NCBI GenBank assembly: GCA_002690995.1
Contig: NZGS01000123.1
Coordinates: 1 to 35,591 of the forward strand
Reading direction: 5' to 3'
Source of the DNA: Rhodospirillaceae bacterium
Lineage (GTDB): Bacteria; Pseudomonadota; Alphaproteobacteria; Thalassobaculales; Thalassobaculaceae
DNA length: 35,591 nt
The notes beneath the pieces were generated by a model. That model did not search any database. It saw only the letters and a program-made list of their open reading frames with translations, and had not been told where the DNA came from. Position numbers and translations under genes: made by a program. How positions within the stretch are numbered: position 1 is the first letter of the stretch; the number at the start of each line of letters is the position of its first letter. This document shows positions 25,645 to 33,167 of the stretch, piece by piece.

Positions 25645-26706
25645 TTAACGTGTAGTGAGAAGGGGCCAAAGTTCGTCCGGACCGTTTTCGGCAATTAACG
25701 CACCTAATTCGACAGCCCACTCACTTTCATTGCCAAAGTCGTCTCGCCAGTCCCAAAGCCTTTGGGTAAAACGATGCAATATATGTTCTTCGGTAAAGCC
25801 AATAGCGCCAAGTACTTGATGAGCTATCGCTGTTCCTTCACCAACAGCTTCACCTGTTCGGATTTTTGCCGATGATGCCTCAAAAAAAATTGCTTGCTCA
25901 TTATCAGGACTATTTGCCAATGTGTCAGCAGCAGAATTCGCTACCGCCACTGCTGCGGCCGTTTCATTAGCCAATTTTGCTAAATTGTGCTGAACTGCTT
26001 GAAATTTTGCTATTGGTTTTTCAAATGCTACTCGCGTCTTGGCATGTTCTGTTGCTAATTCTAAAATTGCCATAAGCGCACCTCCGATCTGAAGAGATCG
26101 AATAGTAGCTCCCATAAGTTTTACTGACCGGTAGCTGAGGTCACCCTCCAACTCCTGAATGCTTATTGCGTCAACGTTATCAAATAAAATGGTGTCGCGA
26201 GGATCTCCAGAGAGCCCTGAAAAAGATTTAATTTCACAATTGTTCTTGGCTACTAACGCAACTTTTGTGGAGACAGCGTCCTCGATCGCAGCCACAATAT
26301 GATCAGCTTCGCTTGCGAAAGGCACACCCCTTACTTGTCCATATAAAGTCCCATTTGAATGAATTGTTACTTTATCTCGCGGACGAGTGGGAGCTACTGC
26401 CATTATTCCCTTTGGAACACTTATATTGGCGTTAGAAAGTAACCAGCCCCCCAATAATGTCTCGGGAAGAGCTATTGGTACGGCAAATTTTCCAGCCACC
26501 TCTATAATGCTGAATCCATCAGATATACTTGCACCTGCGCCGCCAAACTCTTCTGGCACCCATGCCGATGTGAGTCCGGATTCTTCCAGAGCATTCCATA
26601 AAAGTTGTTTCCAAGAATCGTCTTTAGCTGCATTGATGTTTTGCGGGTCGCACAGATCTTCAAATATTTTGGTTGTAGCGTCTATAAGTAGGTTGTCGTC
26701 TGACAT
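25645..26706 (-). CDS. Acyl-CoA dehydrogenase family protein (first of a pair)
   Basis: A 353-residue acyl-CoA dehydrogenase homologue, more divergent than its partner. It shows AWVPEEFGGAGASISDGFSIIEVAGKFA in pieces at the N-terminal domain, and RVAFEKPIAKFQAVQHNLAKLA plus AHQVLGAIGFTEEHILHRFTQRLWDW in the C-terminal domain, the FAD-contact helices. The central domain is weakly conserved and lacks the clear SEPNSGSD motif of its partner, so it may be the non-catalytic or FAD-sharing half of a heteromer. The frame is open from a GTG at 26715; the ATG at 26706 is preferred. It is the first gene of the operon, 50-77 bases behind a likely promoter with an inverted repeat. Confidence 0.83.
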   Translation of the reverse strand: MSDDNLLIDATTKIFEDLCDPQNINAAKDDSWKQLLWNALEESGLTSAWVPEEFGGAGASISDGFSIIEVAGKFAVPIALPETLLGGWLLSNANISVPKGIMAVAPTRPRDKVTIHSNGTLYGQVRGVPFASEADHIVAAIEDAVSTKVALVAKNNCEIKSFSGLSGDPRDTILFDNVDAISIQELEGDLSYRSVKLMGATIRSLQIGGALMAILELATEHAKTRVAFEKPIAKFQAVQHNLAKLANETAAAVAVANSAADTLANSPDNEQAIFFEASSAKIRTGEAVGEGTAIAHQVLGAIGFTEEHILHRFTQRLWDWRDDFGNESEWAVELGALIAENGPDELWPLLTTR

Positions 26707-26755
26707 TAAGTTCACTCACTTCTTTGATTACAAGGCGGGAGAATACTCTTCGATA

Positions 26756-26783
26756 TTTATAAACGCTATCACAATGGTGATAA
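26756..26783 (-). promoter_or_regulatory. Candidate promoter of the acyl-CoA dehydrogenase operon
   Basis: On the minus strand TTATCA (26783-26778) and TATAAA (26761-26756) are separated by 16 bases, about 50 bases before the first ATG of the operon. The -35 and spacer overlap the inverted repeat listed separately at 26767-26782. Confidence 0.45.
26767..26782. promoter_or_regulatory. Inverted repeat, likely repressor operator
   Basis: TATCAC-AATG-GTGATA is a perfect inverted repeat with 6 bp arms and a 4-base centre. It covers the -35 element and spacer of the candidate operon promoter, a typical place for a TetR- or GntR-type repressor that senses an acyl-CoA. No regulator gene is nearby in the window. 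Confidence 0.5.
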
Positions 26784-26801
26784 GCTTATGAAAAATATTT
26801 A

Positions 26802-28070
26802 TCATCGGGTTTTACCGGCAAATGGGGTATTCGCATCCCTGCCCAATAATCTCAATCTAAGGAAATTAAGTAAGCTTATTACACCATATTCTCTTATCCT
26901 TGCACGATCCCCCGGAAGTTGAGTCATCTGCGCTTCGATGTAATCACCGATAGCAAGACCCAAATGTACAGTGCCGACTGGTTGTCCCTCTTGTTCTGAG
27001 GGACCTGCAACGCCAGTTGTTGATATTCCAACATCGGCCCCTAAAGCGTTTCTTGCACCTTCGGCCATAGCGCGTGCTGCGTCAGGGGTAACAACTGGTC
27101 CTTCGGGAACGTCTAGTATATTGTATTTTATTTCACTGGCATAAGCGACGATGCATCCTTTAAGGACATCACTCGAGCCAGGAACAGAAGTTAATCTTGC
27201 TCCAACCATTCCACCCGTAACAGATTCTGCGATCGCCAAAGTTAAATTTCTTTGTCTAAGCATATCCAAGACAACTGACTCCATTGTTTCTTCATCTGTT
27301 CCAAAGATAAATTCTCCAATAATTTCTCTGACTGCTTTTTCTTCATCAGATAATGCTTTCTCGGCTTCCTGTTCAGATCCCGCTTTTACTGTTATCCGAA
27401 CCTTGAGGCCCTCAATACCACTCGCTTGGAACGCGATTGTCGCGCCTCCCACCTCATCCAAATACGCCATGCGTTCCGTAAGCATTTCATCGAGACCTGA
27501 CTCTGTTTGCCCCCAGGTCTTAAGTACTCGGCTCTTTATTATGGCGGTAAGTCCCGCTCTTTTTTTCATATCTGGCAAAACACATTCATTAACCATCATT
27601 TTCATTTCGAATGGCACACCGGGGACAGCGTAAATCACTTTGTCTCCAAGTGGGCAGATAAGCCCAGGGGCTGTCCCTGGCATTTGAGGAATTGGCATGC
27701 CTCCCATAGGTATATCGGCTTGCCGGAGATTGTTATCAGACATAACCCGACCGCGAGATTCAAAACGGTATCTTATCTTTTCCGCAATTTCTTCGTCTCG
27801 TATCAAGTCTACACCCATCACCTCAGCTATTACTTCTCTCGTGATGTCGTCTTGAGTTGGGCCTAGTCCGCCACTTACAATAACGGCATCCGAGCGTTCC
27901 AAAGCTTGCGTGATAGTATCTTTCATCCTTTGCCCGTTGTCCCCAATTGTAACTTGATAGAGGCAGTCTATACCTGCAAGCGCCAGCTGTTCACCAAGCC
28001 AGGCTGCATTTGAATTTACAATTTGCCCAAGCAATAGCTCTGTTCCTATGGCAATAAATTCACAACGCAT
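26802..28070 (-). CDS. cinA: CinA family protein (MoCF-like domain plus nicotinamide-nucleotide amidase domain)
   Basis: A 422-residue CinA. The N-terminal molybdopterin-binding-like (COG1058) domain starts MRCEFIAIGTELLLGQIVNSN and carries SGGLGPTQDDITREVIAE; in characterised members this part hydrolyses ADP-ribose. The C-terminal PncC-type domain (AIAESVTGGMVGARLTSVPGSS split over the motif, then GISTTGVAGPS and GTVHLGL) deamidates nicotinamide mononucleotide in pyridine-nucleotide recycling. The frame is open from 28199, but the ATG at 28070 gives the family start, with GGGAG upstream. That start lies 11 bases inside the end of the AroE-like gene, so translation is likely coupled. Its presence at the tail of a catabolic-looking operon is unusual and may only be positional. 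Confidence 0.92.
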   Translation of the reverse strand: MRCEFIAIGTELLLGQIVNSNAAWLGEQLALAGIDCLYQVTIGDNGQRMKDTITQALERSDAVIVSGGLGPTQDDITREVIAEVMGVDLIRDEEIAEKIRYRFESRGRVMSDNNLRQADIPMGGMPIPQMPGTAPGLICPLGDKVIYAVPGVPFEMKMMVNECVLPDMKKRAGLTAIIKSRVLKTWGQTESGLDEMLTERMAYLDEVGGATIAFQASGIEGLKVRITVKAGSEQEAEKALSDEEKAVREIIGEFIFGTDEETMESVVLDMLRQRNLTLAIAESVTGGMVGARLTSVPGSSDVLKGCIVAYASEIKYNILDVPEGPVVTPDAARAMAEGARNALGADVGISTTGVAGPSEQEGQPVGTVHLGLAIGDYIEAQMTQLPGDRARIREYGVISLLNFLRLRLLGRDANTPFAGKTR

Positions 28071-28908
28071 TTTTTTCAACTCCCAGATATAGATTGTTAT
28101 TAGCCTCTTTAGGAATACCCATAAAATCAATAAAAAGTGACATTTGAGCTTCAGCCATTTCTCGCCCTCTTTGGATAAGGTGACCTGCTCTAGCGGCAAT
28201 TTTCAAAAATTCTGTGATGTCGGGTTTGGTTACAACATCAGCGACAACTATGTTGCCCTTTATTTTTTCAAGAGGGAAGGGCAATGGGTCGTTAACTTTC
28301 ATTCCCAACGGTGACGCATTTATTACGATGTCTATGCTGTGACCGGGAACAAGTTGATCATAAAATGATGTACCGGGGTATATTTTTCTAAGTTTAGATA
28401 TCAAGTAAGTCTGTCGGTTTTTGTTTGTTTCAAGTATCGATAGTTGTTTGGCGCCGGCCTCAGCAACCGAATCTGCTATTGCAGAGCCCGCACCTCCGCC
28501 TCCGACAAGAACAATATTTTTATTTTCTACCGTCGCGTTATTTTTTTTGAGAGCGGCAAGAAATCCCAAGCCATCCATCATATCCCCGTGCAGATAACCT
28601 TCAGCATCACGCTTGATGATATTTACTGCACCAATTCTTCGAGCACGCTCTGTAAAGGAATCGAGCAACTGCAATGTTTGTGTCTTGTACGGAATCGTGA
28701 CGCAGCACCCTAGACAATTTTTCCATCCCTTCATCATCTTAAAAAAGTCTTCAAGGCTTGAGGGTAATAAATTGAACGTAATCATAGCAGCGTCGATACC
28801 GTGCTCCGCCAGATGGGCGTTCAAAACGGTAGGGGTTCTTACTTGTTCGACAGGGTGTCCGATCAGCGCATAAAACTTTGTAAAACCTGTGATTGGCAAT
28901 GGGCTCAT
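28060..28908 (-). CDS. Shikimate dehydrogenase-like protein (AroE family, divergent substrate site)
   Basis: A 282-residue AroE-fold dehydrogenase. It keeps the catalytic Lys75 in VTIPYKTQ, Asp112 in DMMDGLG and the dinucleotide loop VLVGGGGAGSAI, followed by INASPLGM and an NAD(P)-side segment. The N-terminal substrate motif that reads HSKSP in shikimate enzymes, whose two serines hold the carboxylate, is EQVRTP here (Val23, Thr25), and the NTDG motif is MMDG. This resembles AroE-like catabolic clades better than biosynthetic AroE. The ATG overlaps the SMP-30 stop (ATGA) and its 3' end overlaps cinA. Its position in an SDR/CMD/SMP-30 operon points to breakdown of a cyclic polyol, quinate-like compound or lactone; the substrate is inferred only broadly. 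Confidence 0.82.
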   Translation of the reverse strand: MSPLPITGFTKFYALIGHPVEQVRTPTVLNAHLAEHGIDAAMITFNLLPSSLEDFFKMMKGWKNCLGCCVTIPYKTQTLQLLDSFTERARRIGAVNIIKRDAEGYLHGDMMDGLGFLAALKKNNATVENKNIVLVGGGGAGSAIADSVAEAGAKQLSILETNKNRQTYLISKLRKIYPGTSFYDQLVPGHSIDIVINASPLGMKVNDPLPFPLEKIKGNIVVADVVTKPDITEFLKIAARAGHLIQRGREMAEAQMSLFIDFMGIPKEANNNLYLGVEKNAL

Positions 28909-29747
28909 GGTCTTCCAGCTTTAGCTGTCTTTACTCGGGTGGTTTCGATTTTACCTGTTCTTTGTTTTGCGATGTCAGGGCCGGATCCTGTATTTGTGCA
29001 GACAAAAAGTGTTTTTCCATCGTTTCCGCCTAGCATGCAGGCATATGCGCCTCGCGTTTCAAGCTCCAGCTTGTCTGTCATTTCGCCTCCTTCCTTTATT
29101 CTTATAACTTCTTTATTCTTCGGGTCTGCTACCCAAATTGCTCCTTCTTCATCCAAGCAAATACCGTCAGGGTACATATTGCTTGTTTCAGCAAAAACTC
29201 TTCGGTTTTTTAGTTCGCCGTTTTGTAATATGTCAAAAGCTGTAAGCCGACTTGCGCGTGTTTCTGCGATGATCAGAGTTGAATTATCTGGAGTGATAAC
29301 CGCACCATTTGGAAACCAAAGATCTTCTGCTGCTATGCTAACTTTTCCGTTTGGGGCTACTCTCACAAGAGTTGTGGGCTTTGGTTTTTCTCCGGCATGT
29401 CTATCAAAACCAAAGTTGCCAATATATGCTCCCCCACTTTTATCTACTACCATGTCGTTGCACCAATAATTCGAATAAGGCGACAAGTCTGCGTGTTCAA
29501 CTAGGCGTTCATTACTATGCCGAAGCAATTTTTGATCACGCATAGAGACGATTAACAGCTCCCCCTGCGTATCCCACCCGAGACCGGAAGGTTGTTCTGG
29601 CACTGATACGATGGTGTTTCTGGTTCCCTTTTCGTCTACTGTTATTACTTCGTGCGAATAAAAGTCTGAAAACCATAACATCCCGTCGTGCCACCGAGGA
29701 CCTTCGGGAAAGGTTAGATTGCTCAGAAGCGTATGCACTTTGCTCAT
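28905..29747 (-). CDS. SMP-30/gluconolactonase/LRE family protein
   Basis: A 280-residue six-bladed beta-propeller of the SMP-30/gluconolactonase type, calcium- or zinc-dependent lactone hydrolases. Recognisable parts are LTFPEGPRWHDGMLWFSDFY at the start (the metal-ligand Glu in FPEGPRW), SGLGWDTQGELLI, NDMVVDKSGGAYIGNFG with the metal-site Asn-Asp, FPNGAVITPDNSTLIIAET and YPDGICLDEEGAIWVADP with another ligand Asp. There is no signal peptide, so it acts in the cytoplasm. AGGAA precedes the ATG. It overlaps the AroE-like gene by four bases and lies 28 after the CMD-family gene, consistent with hydrolysis of a lactone made by the SDR or released from its product. Confidence 0.87.
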   Translation of the reverse strand: MSKVHTLLSNLTFPEGPRWHDGMLWFSDFYSHEVITVDEKGTRNTIVSVPEQPSGLGWDTQGELLIVSMRDQKLLRHSNERLVEHADLSPYSNYWCNDMVVDKSGGAYIGNFGFDRHAGEKPKPTTLVRVAPNGKVSIAAEDLWFPNGAVITPDNSTLIIAETRASRLTAFDILQNGELKNRRVFAETSNMYPDGICLDEEGAIWVADPKNKEVIRIKEGGEMTDKLELETRGAYACMLGGNDGKTLFVCTNTGSGPDIAKQRTGKIETTRVKTAKAGRP

Positions 29748-29775
29748 AAGGGCGTTCCTTAAAGGCCGATAGAGG

Positions 29776-30327
29776 TTATTCCGGTAATGGAAATTTGTTT
29801 AATACTTCTTTATATTTAGGTTCATTATCGATTTCCAGTGTGGCCAAGACCCTTACTACCCCGCAGTAAAAAGCAATTGTTAGAACCAGATCAATGAGAT
29901 GCTCATGGCTCAAATTGTTCTGAAGGATATCGAAGTTTTCATTTGAAATTTTCAGATCGGTTACCATTTCCCTTGCGGAAGCTAAAACGGCCCTTTCGAA
30001 TTCTGTAAGACTTGTTTGAATGCCCGTCGTCTCATTCGTTATCGCGCTGATGTCTTCCTCAGAGACGCCAAATTGTTCCGTTCCCAACTTTATATGATGT
30101 GTGTACTCGTATTCACTTTTCGTTAAAAAACCCACTTGAATAATTGCCATTTCCCGTATTCTTGGATCCAAGGTGCTCTTGTAACGAATGTAATGCCCTA
30201 AAGTACCAAAGGCTCTAGCCCCCCCAGTGCTATTTACTAGTTGCCTGAAAAGATTAATCGGCCGCTTTAATAAATCATGGTCTTTCTCATCAAGATCATC
30301 GATGTCTAAATAAGGTAGCCTTGCCAT
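29776..30327 (-). CDS. Carboxymuconolactone decarboxylase (CMD) family protein
   Basis: A 183-residue all-helical protein of the AhpD/CMD superfamily. The core is RIREMAIIQVGFLTKSEYEYTHHIKLGTEQFGVSEEDI read in pieces. The position where AhpD has the redox CxxC reads EYEYTHH instead, so it lacks the peroxidase-type thiol pair, as in many CMD proteins of unknown function. ERAVLASAREMV and the C-terminal helix complete the fold. AGGAG is perfectly placed before the ATG. It is second in the operon, 22 bases after the SDR. True 4-carboxymuconolactone decarboxylase (PcaC) is shorter, so that function is not claimed. Confidence 0.8.
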   Translation of the reverse strand: MARLPYLDIDDLDEKDHDLLKRPINLFRQLVNSTGGARAFGTLGHYIRYKSTLDPRIREMAIIQVGFLTKSEYEYTHHIKLGTEQFGVSEEDISAITNETTGIQTSLTEFERAVLASAREMVTDLKISNENFDILQNNLSHEHLIDLVLTIAFYCGVVRVLATLEIDNEPKYKEVLNKFPLPE

Positions 30328-30344
30328 TTACAACTCCTTTCACA

Positions 30345-30357
30345 GTGGTTCAACCAC
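30345..30357. repeat. Short perfect palindrome at the SDR stop
   Basis: GTGGTT-C-AACCAC spans the stop codon region of the SDR and the start of the gap to the CMD gene. It could form a small hairpin, but no T-run follows in either direction. Confidence 0.25.
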
Positions 30358-31168
30358 GAGCTCTTGCCGACAATGAGCATCCACCGTCAACAACCATAAG
30401 GTGACCTGTTATATATCGAGCCCAATTTGAAGATAAATAAACAACAGCTTTACCAATATCCCAACCCTCTCCCTCTATTTGTAGAAGTGAAGCGTTTTGT
30501 CTTTGGCTCCGTTGCTCCGATGACATTCCTTCTTGGTTGAGATAACTGGAGGAGGCATAAACCATCGGGGTATATACTGGTCCAGGTAGTATGCAGTTAA
30601 CTCGTATGCCCTCACCACCATGGTCAACGGCCATCGCTTGAGTGAGAGAGAGAACGGCTCCTTTTGAAGTTGAGTAGGTGGTTAATCCCTTTGGCCGCGT
30701 GGCGGATATAGATGAAATGTTGACAATTGAACCACCATCGCCGGAGGAGATCATGGCTGGGATGGCATATTTTGACATTAGAAACATTGGCTTGAGATTT
30801 ATTTCCATCACTCTTTCCCAATATTCCTCTGACTCCTCTACCACCGATAAGTTACTAGCAATTCCAATATTGTTGTCCAAGACATCGAGGCGGCCATAAT
30901 GGTTCAAGGCATATTCAACGACTTTTTCACAATCTTTAGCTTTTGTCAGGTCAGCAGCAACGCTTACCGCGTGACCATTTCGTTCGCTTATCATTTGGAC
31001 CGTTCTTTCTGCAAGTTCTTGATCCTTGTCTGCAACGACCACTTTAGCACCCGCTTCAGCTAATAAAATAGCGGCAGCTCTGCCATTTCCGATGCCGTCT
31101 CCTTTCGCTCCCGCCCCAGCAATAATCGCTACTTTTTCCTTCAACCCTAAGTCTAGTGAGTCATTCAT
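30350..31168 (-). CDS. SDR family oxidoreductase
   Basis: A 272-residue classical SDR. The nucleotide-binding motif is atypical in spacing (IAGAGAKGDGIGNGRA near residues 16-31) but preserves the Gly pattern. NNIG replaces NNAG, the catalytic Ser lies in NISSISATRP and the YxxxK pair in YSTSKGA. It ends with YITGHLMVVDGG, the standard C-terminus for cofactor-binding members. GGGGAGAGG precedes the ATG. It opens the five-gene operon SDR-CMD-SMP30-AroE-like-cinA, behind a good minus-strand promoter at 31193-31220. By context it probably oxidises a ring hydroxyl or a sugar; no substrate can be named. Confidence 0.85.
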   Translation of the reverse strand: MNDSLDLGLKEKVAIIAGAGAKGDGIGNGRAAAILLAEAGAKVVVADKDQELAERTVQMISERNGHAVSVAADLTKAKDCEKVVEYALNHYGRLDVLDNNIGIASNLSVVEESEEYWERVMEINLKPMFLMSKYAIPAMISSGDGGSIVNISSISATRPKGLTTYSTSKGAVLSLTQAMAVDHGGEGIRVNCILPGPVYTPMVYASSSYLNQEGMSSEQRSQRQNASLLQIEGEGWDIGKAVVYLSSNWARYITGHLMVVDGGCSLSARARG

Positions 31169-31192
31169 GTTCCTCTCCCCGATTTGTATTGA

Positions 31193-31220
31193 TTTTTATG
31201 ACCGACAGCTTCTCAGTCAA
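31193..31220 (-). promoter_or_regulatory. Candidate promoter of the SDR/CMD/SMP-30/AroE-like/cinA operon
   Basis: On the minus strand TTGACT (31220-31215) is followed after 16 bases by TAAAAA (31198-31193), about 25 bases before the ATG at 31168. CAAGTT occurs twice here on the plus strand (31218-31223 and 31236-31241), and TTCTCA/TGAGAA form a loose inverted repeat around the -35. Confidence 0.4.
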
Positions 31221-31286
31221 GTTGCAGACGAGTGACAAGTTTGAGAATCAGAATGGTGTTGTTAAATTTCTCAAAACTTAATGGGA

Positions 31287-32087
31287 TCATACTCCAACAA
31301 CGACAGGGCTAACCATTTGTTTAATTGTTTTCATGACAGCCATTCCGACTATCTTCCCGGTCTTTCTATTAGTTTCCGCGACCGTCAAATTTTCCCGAAA
31401 CTCGTAACTACCAAATGCTCCTGTTGCCTGTATTTCGCATACATGAGTATCAATCTCAGTATCTGCAATTATGGTCAATTTTGTTTTATCTAAACCTAAG
31501 CCAGCGAGCGCCACAGCAGCAGATATATTTACATTCTGAGGATAAAGAGCAGCTCCTTCCCTGGGTGTCCCTTCAAATATAACGGTTGGAGTTGCCAAGC
31601 TGGATAGATCGAACAGTTTTTCCGCATGAGTTCCATACCAGGCCGAAGGATCTTTGCGAACTATCATATGAACCGATGTTAAACCGCCAACGGCGGCCGC
31701 AGAAAGAGTGTCAAGTGAGCCTATTCCTGCGGAGGGAAGGATGAGTCTCGCACCATTTTCCCGGGCAGTGTTTATGCAGTCATTATAAAGCTTGTCATCG
31801 GTGAATGCGCCGACGGATGTCACCAGAAGGTCAATTCCAGAGCGAAATATTTCCACGGCATACTTTTGTATCGTCTGGTGCCCAGCAACCTCTAAAATTA
31901 CATCCGGTTTTGTTCCGATGAACTCATCAAAATCTTTGGTGATAATCGATTTATTAAGCGATCGGTCTGCTCTGGTGTTCTTCACCAATATAGCTGGTAT
32001 CTCTATTTCACCCTTGCACTCTTGGGAAACCATTTTTTCTACGTCAACCCCTATAGCTCCCAGACCCATCAGACCTAATTTCAGCAT
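31287..32087 (-). CDS. Aspartate dehydrogenase-like protein (NadX family, altered active site)
   Basis: A 266-residue NAD(P)-dependent dehydrogenase of the L-aspartate dehydrogenase family, which deaminates aspartate to iminosuccinate. It has LGLMGLGAIGVDVEKM at the start, VTSVGAFTD, LPSAGIGSLDTLSAAA and YPQNVNISAAVALAGLG, all family marks. The usual ADPxVxxNxHEI stretch reads IADTEIDTHVCEI, so the conserved His of HEI is replaced by Cys with a His two residues earlier. The C-terminal NPKTS motif reads NRKTG. The ATG at 32087 is preferred over a TTG at 32108. It is 24 bases behind a CRYL1-like dehydrogenase, probably in one operon. No nadA or nadC gene is present, so a role in NAD synthesis is not supported, and another substrate is possible. 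Confidence 0.8.
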   Translation of the reverse strand: MLKLGLMGLGAIGVDVEKMVSQECKGEIEIPAILVKNTRADRSLNKSIITKDFDEFIGTKPDVILEVAGHQTIQKYAVEIFRSGIDLLVTSVGAFTDDKLYNDCINTARENGARLILPSAGIGSLDTLSAAAVGGLTSVHMIVRKDPSAWYGTHAEKLFDLSSLATPTVIFEGTPREGAALYPQNVNISAAVALAGLGLDKTKLTIIADTEIDTHVCEIQATGAFGSYEFRENLTVAETNRKTGKIVGMAVMKTIKQMVSPVVVGV

Positions 32088-32111
32088 CTTTGAACTCTTT
32101 CCCCGCAACGT

Positions 32112-33056
32112 CTATTTTCCATAATGCTTGTCACTTTCTTCCTTGTGCCGTGTTAAAGCCATTAATCTTCGGTCTCTCCACCGTGCTCGTTCTCGAAGAT
32201 CATTGATTGGCATGACCTTACGTCGCTCTTCTTCCATTTTGATAAATCTACTTGTATCCCATGGCCTTATTGATGATTGCTCTTTTGCGATAGCTTCGAA
32301 TGCAGGTCCAAACCTTTCGAGGTAGTCACGTATCCCACCTGGAGCGTTTAGATCTATTGTTTCCATTGGTCCCATAATAGACCAGCGTAATCCGAGACCA
32401 TGTTTTATTGTCTTGTCGAGGTCAGCACCCGAAACGATTCCATCTTCAACTAATTTAAAAGCCTCGTTAAGCAGAGCTACTTGAAGTCGATTCAACACAA
32501 ATCCTTTGATTTCTTTGTTGATTGTAATAACCTCCATATCAGCTGCTTCAAGCAATTCTTTTGCCCTAAAAATGGTCTCATCTTTCGTTTCCGGGGCCCC
32601 AGATAACTCTACTATTGGTAATAAATAAGGTGGGTTTGCAGGATGAGCGACAATTATCCTTCCAGCACCCTTCATGCCGTTTGAAATATCGCTACAAGGA
32701 ATAGCTGAGGTTGAACTTGCCAAGATTGTTGTCTCTGGTAAGAGTTCATCCATTTGGCTGAATAGTTTCCTCTTTATCTGAACGTTTTCAAGAGCATTTT
32801 CCTGAACCCATTCGGCGTCCTCAACAGCGCCTTCGAGTGTTTTATAAGGTTGAATACGGCCTAACAAATCATCTTTCGAACTGATTAACCCATTACTTTC
32901 CAGATCTGCAATATTTATTTCTAAGAGGTTCATCGCTTCTGAAAGTGCCACTGGGTCTATATCATATAAACTAACGTGATGACCTGCCTTGGAAAATACC
33001 ATTGCCCAAGATCTACCTATAAAGCCAGCGCCGACCACTGCTATTTTTTGCGACAT
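32112..33056 (-). CDS. 3-hydroxyacyl-CoA dehydrogenase family protein, CRYL1/L-gulonate dehydrogenase type
   Basis: A 314-residue relative of lambda-crystallin, L-gulonate 3-dehydrogenase and L-carnitine dehydrogenase. It opens with AVVGAGFIGRSWAMVFSKAG and shows ASSTSAIPCSD, the catalytic His and Glu in VAHPANPPYLLPIVELSG, FVLNRLQVALLNEAF and the subfamily stretch LVEDGIVSGADLDKTIKHG with LRWSIMGPMETIDLNAPGG. It therefore likely oxidises a 3-hydroxy acid or betaine rather than a fatty acyl-CoA; the exact substrate is open. The ATG at 33056 has AGGAT upstream and gives the family start MSQKIAVVG. The AspDH-like gene follows after 24 bases. Confidence 0.85.
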   Translation of the reverse strand: MSQKIAVVGAGFIGRSWAMVFSKAGHHVSLYDIDPVALSEAMNLLEINIADLESNGLISSKDDLLGRIQPYKTLEGAVEDAEWVQENALENVQIKRKLFSQMDELLPETTILASSTSAIPCSDISNGMKGAGRIIVAHPANPPYLLPIVELSGAPETKDETIFRAKELLEAADMEVITINKEIKGFVLNRLQVALLNEAFKLVEDGIVSGADLDKTIKHGLGLRWSIMGPMETIDLNAPGGIRDYLERFGPAFEAIAKEQSSIRPWDTSRFIKMEEERRKVMPINDLRERARWRDRRLMALTRHKEESDKHYGK

Positions 33057-33167
33057 AGTAATTATCCTAATGTTGGGCACCAATTTCTAGTACTTCGAGA
33101 CTTAGCTAAACGGATCCAGTCGCTAAGCACAAGCGCAAAACAATTATAAGTCCATAAAGGGATGGTT

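Noticed and set aside
31287-33056. Part of a beta-hydroxyaspartate cycle (because of AspDH plus a hydroxy-acid dehydrogenase)
   Set aside because: The hallmark aldolase, dehydratase and aminotransferase genes of that cycle are absent, and its imine reductase is of another family.
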